Below, piece after piece: positions 6,290 to 8,506 of a DNA stretch of 8,506 bases (positions are counted from its first letter, which is position 1; each line of letters starts with the position of its first letter). A program made the translations under genes and the position numbers. The notes below the pieces were generated by a model that was not told where the DNA came from, ran no database searches, and saw nothing but the letters and a program-made list of their open reading frames with translations. Source of the DNA: an uncultured Erysipelotrichales bacterium (lineage in GTDB: Bacteria; Bacillota_I; Bacilli_A; Erysipelotrichales; Coprobacillaceae). The stretch spans positions 1 to 8,506 of the forward strand of contig CAKVJS010000040.1 in the NCBI GenBank assembly GCA_934754755.1, in the 5' to 3' direction.

Positions 6290-6882
6290 TGTTGAAAACA
6301 GATTATAAAGATAGTATACCAAAAACGAAACTAAAATATAAATCAACTACAAATCAGGACGGTACTGTGTCATTTGATGATGTTACGGAGTATCAACAAG
6401 TCGGTGATGCATTTGGTGCTAAAGATTTAAATGCTATCACATCTTTAATCAATGGGTTATATCCAATTGGAATTCTTGTTGAGTTTGGTAAGAACGTGGA
6501 TGCTAATGCAGTAATGCCGATTGGAAAATGGGAGCGATATGGATTTGGACAAGTAACTGTAGGGGTTGATGATGGTCAAGTAGAGTTTAATACTGTCGGT
6601 AAAACAGGTGGAGATAAATATCATACGCATGGTGAAATAGATCAAATAAATGGTACTTTAGAGGCTATGATTGGTGCATGTAACAACAATGATACGACAG
6701 TTGGATACCGTGCTGGTACTTCCAATAATAAGACTATAGATAAACCTACCTATGTAGTACATGGTGGCGCTCGTGATACATCGGGGTATTTTAACCATTT
6801 TACGACTGTTATCGGTGCAACTGCTCCGGCTAGTTCTATGCAACCCTATATTACAGTTTCTCGTTGGATACGAGTGGCTTAA
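6289..6882 (+). CDS. Tail-tip collar-like/receptor-binding protein
   Basis: Encodes 197 residues; ATG overlaps the preceding stop by one base (TAATG), with AGGAGGT 8 bases upstream. The layout matches the collar-like baseplate/fibre-tip family: 'LYPIGILVEF' (57-66), 'MPIGKWERYGFGQVTVGVDD' (76-95, the G-W-E-x-x-G-x-x-x-V-G-D pattern), 'VGKTGGDKYHTHGEI' (103-117) and 'SSMQPYITVSRWIRVA' at the C-terminus (182-197, the LQPYitvy.W.R motif). H112 and H114 form an HxH pair like the metal-binding HxH of phage fibre tips. The N-terminal 55 residues, with 'VTEYQQVGDAFGAKDLNAIT' (32-51), probably attach it to the baseplate. It is the best candidate for host recognition here, and is small, with no long fibre shaft and no separate chaperone. 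Metal binding is inferred. Confidence 0.75.
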   Translation: MLKTDYKDSIPKTKLKYKSTTNQDGTVSFDDVTEYQQVGDAFGAKDLNAITSLINGLYPIGILVEFGKNVDANAVMPIGKWERYGFGQVTVGVDDGQVEFNTVGKTGGDKYHTHGEIDQINGTLEAMIGACNNNDTTVGYRAGTSNNKTIDKPTYVVHGGARDTSGYFNHFTTVIGATAPASSMQPYITVSRWIRVA

Positions 6883-6895
6883 GGAAGCTTTGAAA

Positions 6896-7303
6896 ATGGA
6901 CAAAACAAAGTTAGGGTTTGATGGTTTAGTAGCAATTATAGCAACAGCAGTAGGTTATGTGTTCGGGGGATGGGATGTATCTCTTACTGTATTACTAATT
7001 TTAATGGTTGCTGACTACATTAGTGGCGTTTTAGTTGGTATTAGTGACAAAAATTTATCTAGTGCTATTGGTTTTAAGGGAATTGCTAAAAAGATTGTGT
7101 TATTGATTATTGTTGGCCTGGGGGCATTAATAGATAGGTTACTAGGCAATCAAGGCTGGGTGTGCCGTAATCTTACAGCATGGTTTTACATAGCCAATGA
7201 AGGAATTAGCATTCTTGAAAATGCTAGCAGTTTAGGATTACCGGTGCCTAGTAAAATCAGTGCAATCCTGAGTCAGATTAAAGATAGGACTGAGGCAGAA
7301 TAA
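6896..7303 (+). CDS. Phage holin (type 4-1 / toxin-secretion holin family)
   Basis: Encodes 135 residues from the ATG at 6896, with AAGGAAG (6881-6887) 8 bases upstream. A TTG at 6890 is in frame but too close to that site. The frame is open further upstream only because it overlaps the previous gene. The protein should oligomerise in the cytoplasmic membrane and open it for the endolysin. Hydrophobic segments lie at about 8-25, 28-48 and 66-84, with a weaker one near 93-108. The signature 'MVADYISGVLVGI' (37-49) then 'LSSAIGFKGIAKK' (54-66) is that of the Phage_holin_4_1 family (holins of Clostridium and Bacillus phages and of clostridial toxin loci). The C-terminus is charged ('KDRTEAE'). 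The stop overlaps the endolysin start by one base. Confidence 0.9.
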   Translation: MDKTKLGFDGLVAIIATAVGYVFGGWDVSLTVLLILMVADYISGVLVGISDKNLSSAIGFKGIAKKIVLLIIVGLGALIDRLLGNQGWVCRNLTAWFYIANEGISILENASSLGLPVPSKISAILSQIKDRTEAE

Positions 7304-8163
7304 TGGATATACGTAAAATGTTAGTTGATCCAAGTAAATATGATAGGAAGTGTCCCTATACAATGAATCCGACTAAGATTATTGTTCATAACACTGGTAA
7401 TGATGCAAGTGCGAATGATGAAATAAAGTACATGATTACCAATGATAAAACCACATCGTTTCATATTGCCGTAGATGACAAAGAGGCCGTACAAGGGATA
7501 CCTTTTAATCGCAATACCTGGCATGCAGGAGATTATAATGGTATTGGAAATAGGCAAGGAATTAGTATTGAAATTTGTTATAGTAAGACTGGTGGTCAAC
7601 GGTTTAACAGGGCAGAACAAAATGCCAGTAAACTAATTGCTCAGCTTTTGTATGAGCGGGGATGGAGTATAGAACATGTCTCCAAGCATCAGGATTATAG
7701 CGGTAAGTATTGCCCGCATCGTACCTTAGATCTAGGTTGGGATAGATTTTTAAATATGGTTCATGCAGAGCTAAAAGGAATATCAATCCCAACTGGTTCT
7801 CTTAAATATGATGATGTAAACATTGGTGATACAATTAAAATTAAGGGTTTATATATTGTCGCTGAGGCTAAAATTGTGGCTGGTATATACCAGATACGCA
7901 ACGACACATTAGCCGGTGGTGCGTTTGGTTGGATTCAAAATGGAATACCAGAGCGTTGTGTTGACTTGACAAATTATGCAGGAATTAAATTATCAGATAG
8001 TGATAAAAGGCATGCAAAGATCAATGATTACTTTAATTTTCCGGGTCTGTTTAGGGTTGTACAAAGAGCCCATGATAATGCTCGCGAATACGTAAAATTA
8101 GACTTTAATGGTAATAGTAATTATCAATTTTGGATTGTTGCAAGTAGGTGCTATAAGGTTTAG
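7303..8163 (+). CDS. Endolysin: N-acetylmuramoyl-L-alanine amidase
   Basis: Encodes 286 residues; ATG overlaps the holin stop (TAATG), with GAGG at 7292-7295. It cuts the bond between N-acetylmuramic acid and L-alanine in peptidoglycan. Residues 20-155 form an Amidase_2 domain like PlyL and CwlA: 'KIIVHNTGND' with H29, 'TSFHIAVDD' (51-59), 'TWHAGDYNG' (72-80), 'GISIEIC' with E90, and 'SKHQDYSGKYCPHR' with H129 and C137. H29, H129 and C137 are the expected zinc ligands and E90 the expected catalytic glutamate, at the same numbers I recall for PlyL. All are intact, so the enzyme should be active. Residues 172-222 and 238-286 are two related repeats, probably wall-binding SH3-like domains. There is no signal peptide, which fits holin-dependent release. 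It is the last gene before the terminator. Confidence 0.93.
   Translation: MDIRKMLVDPSKYDRKCPYTMNPTKIIVHNTGNDASANDEIKYMITNDKTTSFHIAVDDKEAVQGIPFNRNTWHAGDYNGIGNRQGISIEICYSKTGGQRFNRAEQNASKLIAQLLYERGWSIEHVSKHQDYSGKYCPHRTLDLGWDRFLNMVHAELKGISIPTGSLKYDDVNIGDTIKIKGLYIVAEAKIVAGIYQIRNDTLAGGAFGWIQNGIPERCVDLTNYAGIKLSDSDKRHAKINDYFNFPGLFRVVQRAHDNAREYVKLDFNGNSNYQFWIVASRCYKV
7816..8160 (+). repeat. Two-copy C-terminal wall-binding repeat of the endolysin
   Basis: Copy 1 (7816-7968, residues 172-222) and copy 2 (8014-8160, residues 238-286) share an order of features: 'IGDTIKIKGLYIV' against 'INDYFNFPGLFRVV', a central acidic/Asn turn ('RNDTLAGG', 'DFNGNSN'), then 'FGWIQNGIPERCVDL' against 'FWIVASRCYKV', each with a Trp and an Arg-Cys pair. 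The copies are joined by a linker at 223-237. The size of about 50 residues and beta-rich pattern suggest SH3b-like units, an inference. Confidence 0.65.
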
Positions 8164-8204
8164 ATTCATGCAGCGAGTAAGTTTTAATAATAGAATTATA
8201 TAAT

Positions 8205-8243
8205 ATATCTCACATTGATTATAAATTGATGTGAGATATTTTT
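8205..8243 (+). terminator. Rho-independent terminator after the endolysin gene
   Basis: ATATCTCACAT (8205-8215) pairs perfectly with ATGTGAGATAT (8229-8239); the loop can close further with two G-T pairs and three A-T pairs. The stem runs straight into TTTTT (8239-8243). It lies 42 bases after the endolysin stop and should end the late transcript. Confidence 0.88.
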
Positions 8244-8506
8244 CGTTAAAAACAAGATCCTTTTATTATTTAACAAGCAGGACTCCAAGTAGAATAACTA
8301 ATATAACTTTTCTTGTGCTTTTTTGTATTGCTCAGATATAATGTACATTTAGAATTTATTAAAGTGTGTTTAATTGCGTACTCACTGTCAATGTGTAATA
8401 TAAAAATACCTCTTATAATCGATATTTTTCGATATATAAAAATAAGAAAGCGGTTGACTTATAAATGGCTATATTATACAATTATTACGGTAACATACGA
8501 TAATAG
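8244..8506 (+). other. Non-coding stretch beyond the late operon
   Basis: About 260 very AT-rich bases with no open frame I can support on either strand and no tRNA-like structure. It holds the promoter at 8454-8482, a direct repeat CGATAT at 8420-8425 and 8430-8435 (10 bases apart, which also gives a short ATCGA/TCGAT palindrome), and a TATAAT at 8337-8342 with only a poor -35 partner (TTGTGC, 8313-8318). It may be the phage-host junction or an intergenic control region; no attachment site can be named from one end alone. Confidence 0.5.
8454..8482 (+). promoter_or_regulatory. Sigma-A type promoter pointing out of the window
   Basis: TTGACT (8454-8459) and TACAAT (8477-8482) are separated by exactly 17 bases and each differs from consensus at one position. 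Transcription would start near 8489 and run right, off the end of the window. The start region holds TACG at 8486-8489 and 8496-8499, flanked by ATTAT (8481-8485) and ATAAT (8500-8504), an arrangement that could be an operator, though this is speculative. The target gene is not visible. Confidence 0.72.

Noticed and set aside
6761..6895. Longer holin start at ATG 6761
   Set aside because: The extra 45 residues overlap the receptor-binding gene in another frame, while ATG 6896 has a well-spaced AAGGAAG and gives a normal holin length.
8313..8342. Possible + strand promoter TTGTGC-18-TATAAT
   Set aside because: The -10 is perfect but the -35 matches at only three positions, and TATAAT is common by chance in DNA this AT-rich.
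8386..8391. TTGACA on the - strand as a possible promoter
   Set aside because: No -10 element lies 16-18 bases away; the nearest TTTAAT is 22 bases downstream.
1..8506. CRISPR array, tRNA genes, insertion sequences or a novel defence system
   Set aside because: No spaced identical repeats of CRISPR type, no cloverleaf sequence, no transposase-like frame or terminal repeats, and every substantial gene fits a phage tail or lysis role.

Overview
The window is the downstream half of the late (structural and lysis) operon of a long, non-contractile-tailed bacteriophage or prophage. The DNA is AT-rich, ribosome-binding sites are strong (GGAGG or AAAGGAG types), and the tail proteins, the type-4 holin and the PlyL/CwlA-like amidase all point to a low-GC Bacillota (Firmicutes) host. 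I cannot name the genus. No integrase, repressor or host gene is in view, so a prophage and a free phage cannot be told apart.

All convincing genes lie on the + strand, packed almost end to end. In order they are: the last codons of an upstream gene (about 1-43); a major tail tube protein (118-585); a pair of tail assembly chaperones made from overlapping frames by a programmed -1 frameshift at A AAA AAG (585-959, and 585-1288 as the fusion); a short tape measure protein with a 40-residue tryptophan-rich repeat (1324-3096); a small distal-tail-like protein (3110-3478); an 801-residue tail hub/baseplate protein with two copies of a beta-rich inserted domain (3480-5885); a small conserved baseplate-region protein (5882-6289); a tail-tip/receptor-binding protein of the collar-like family (6289-6882); a holin (6896-7303); and an N-acetylmuramoyl-L-alanine amidase endolysin with two C-terminal repeats (7303-8163). 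A clear rho-independent terminator follows (8205-8243). The last 260 bases carry no gene I can support, but they hold a near-consensus sigma-A promoter (8454-8482) pointing out of the window.

The genes follow the order of tail assembly. The chaperone pair coats the tape measure, tube subunits polymerise around it, the distal protein and hub close the tip, and the small proteins add the host-contact parts. The holin and endolysin then release the phage. Nearly every junction overlaps or is separated by only a few bases, which suggests translational coupling.

The window is mostly a recognisable phage module, not a new system. The points most worth a second look are the textbook frameshift site, which explains an otherwise start-less open frame, the two-copy domain in the hub, the internal repeats in the tape measure and endolysin, a set of perfect hairpins inside coding sequence (notably 6241-6268 just before the receptor-binding gene), and the outward promoter beyond the terminator.
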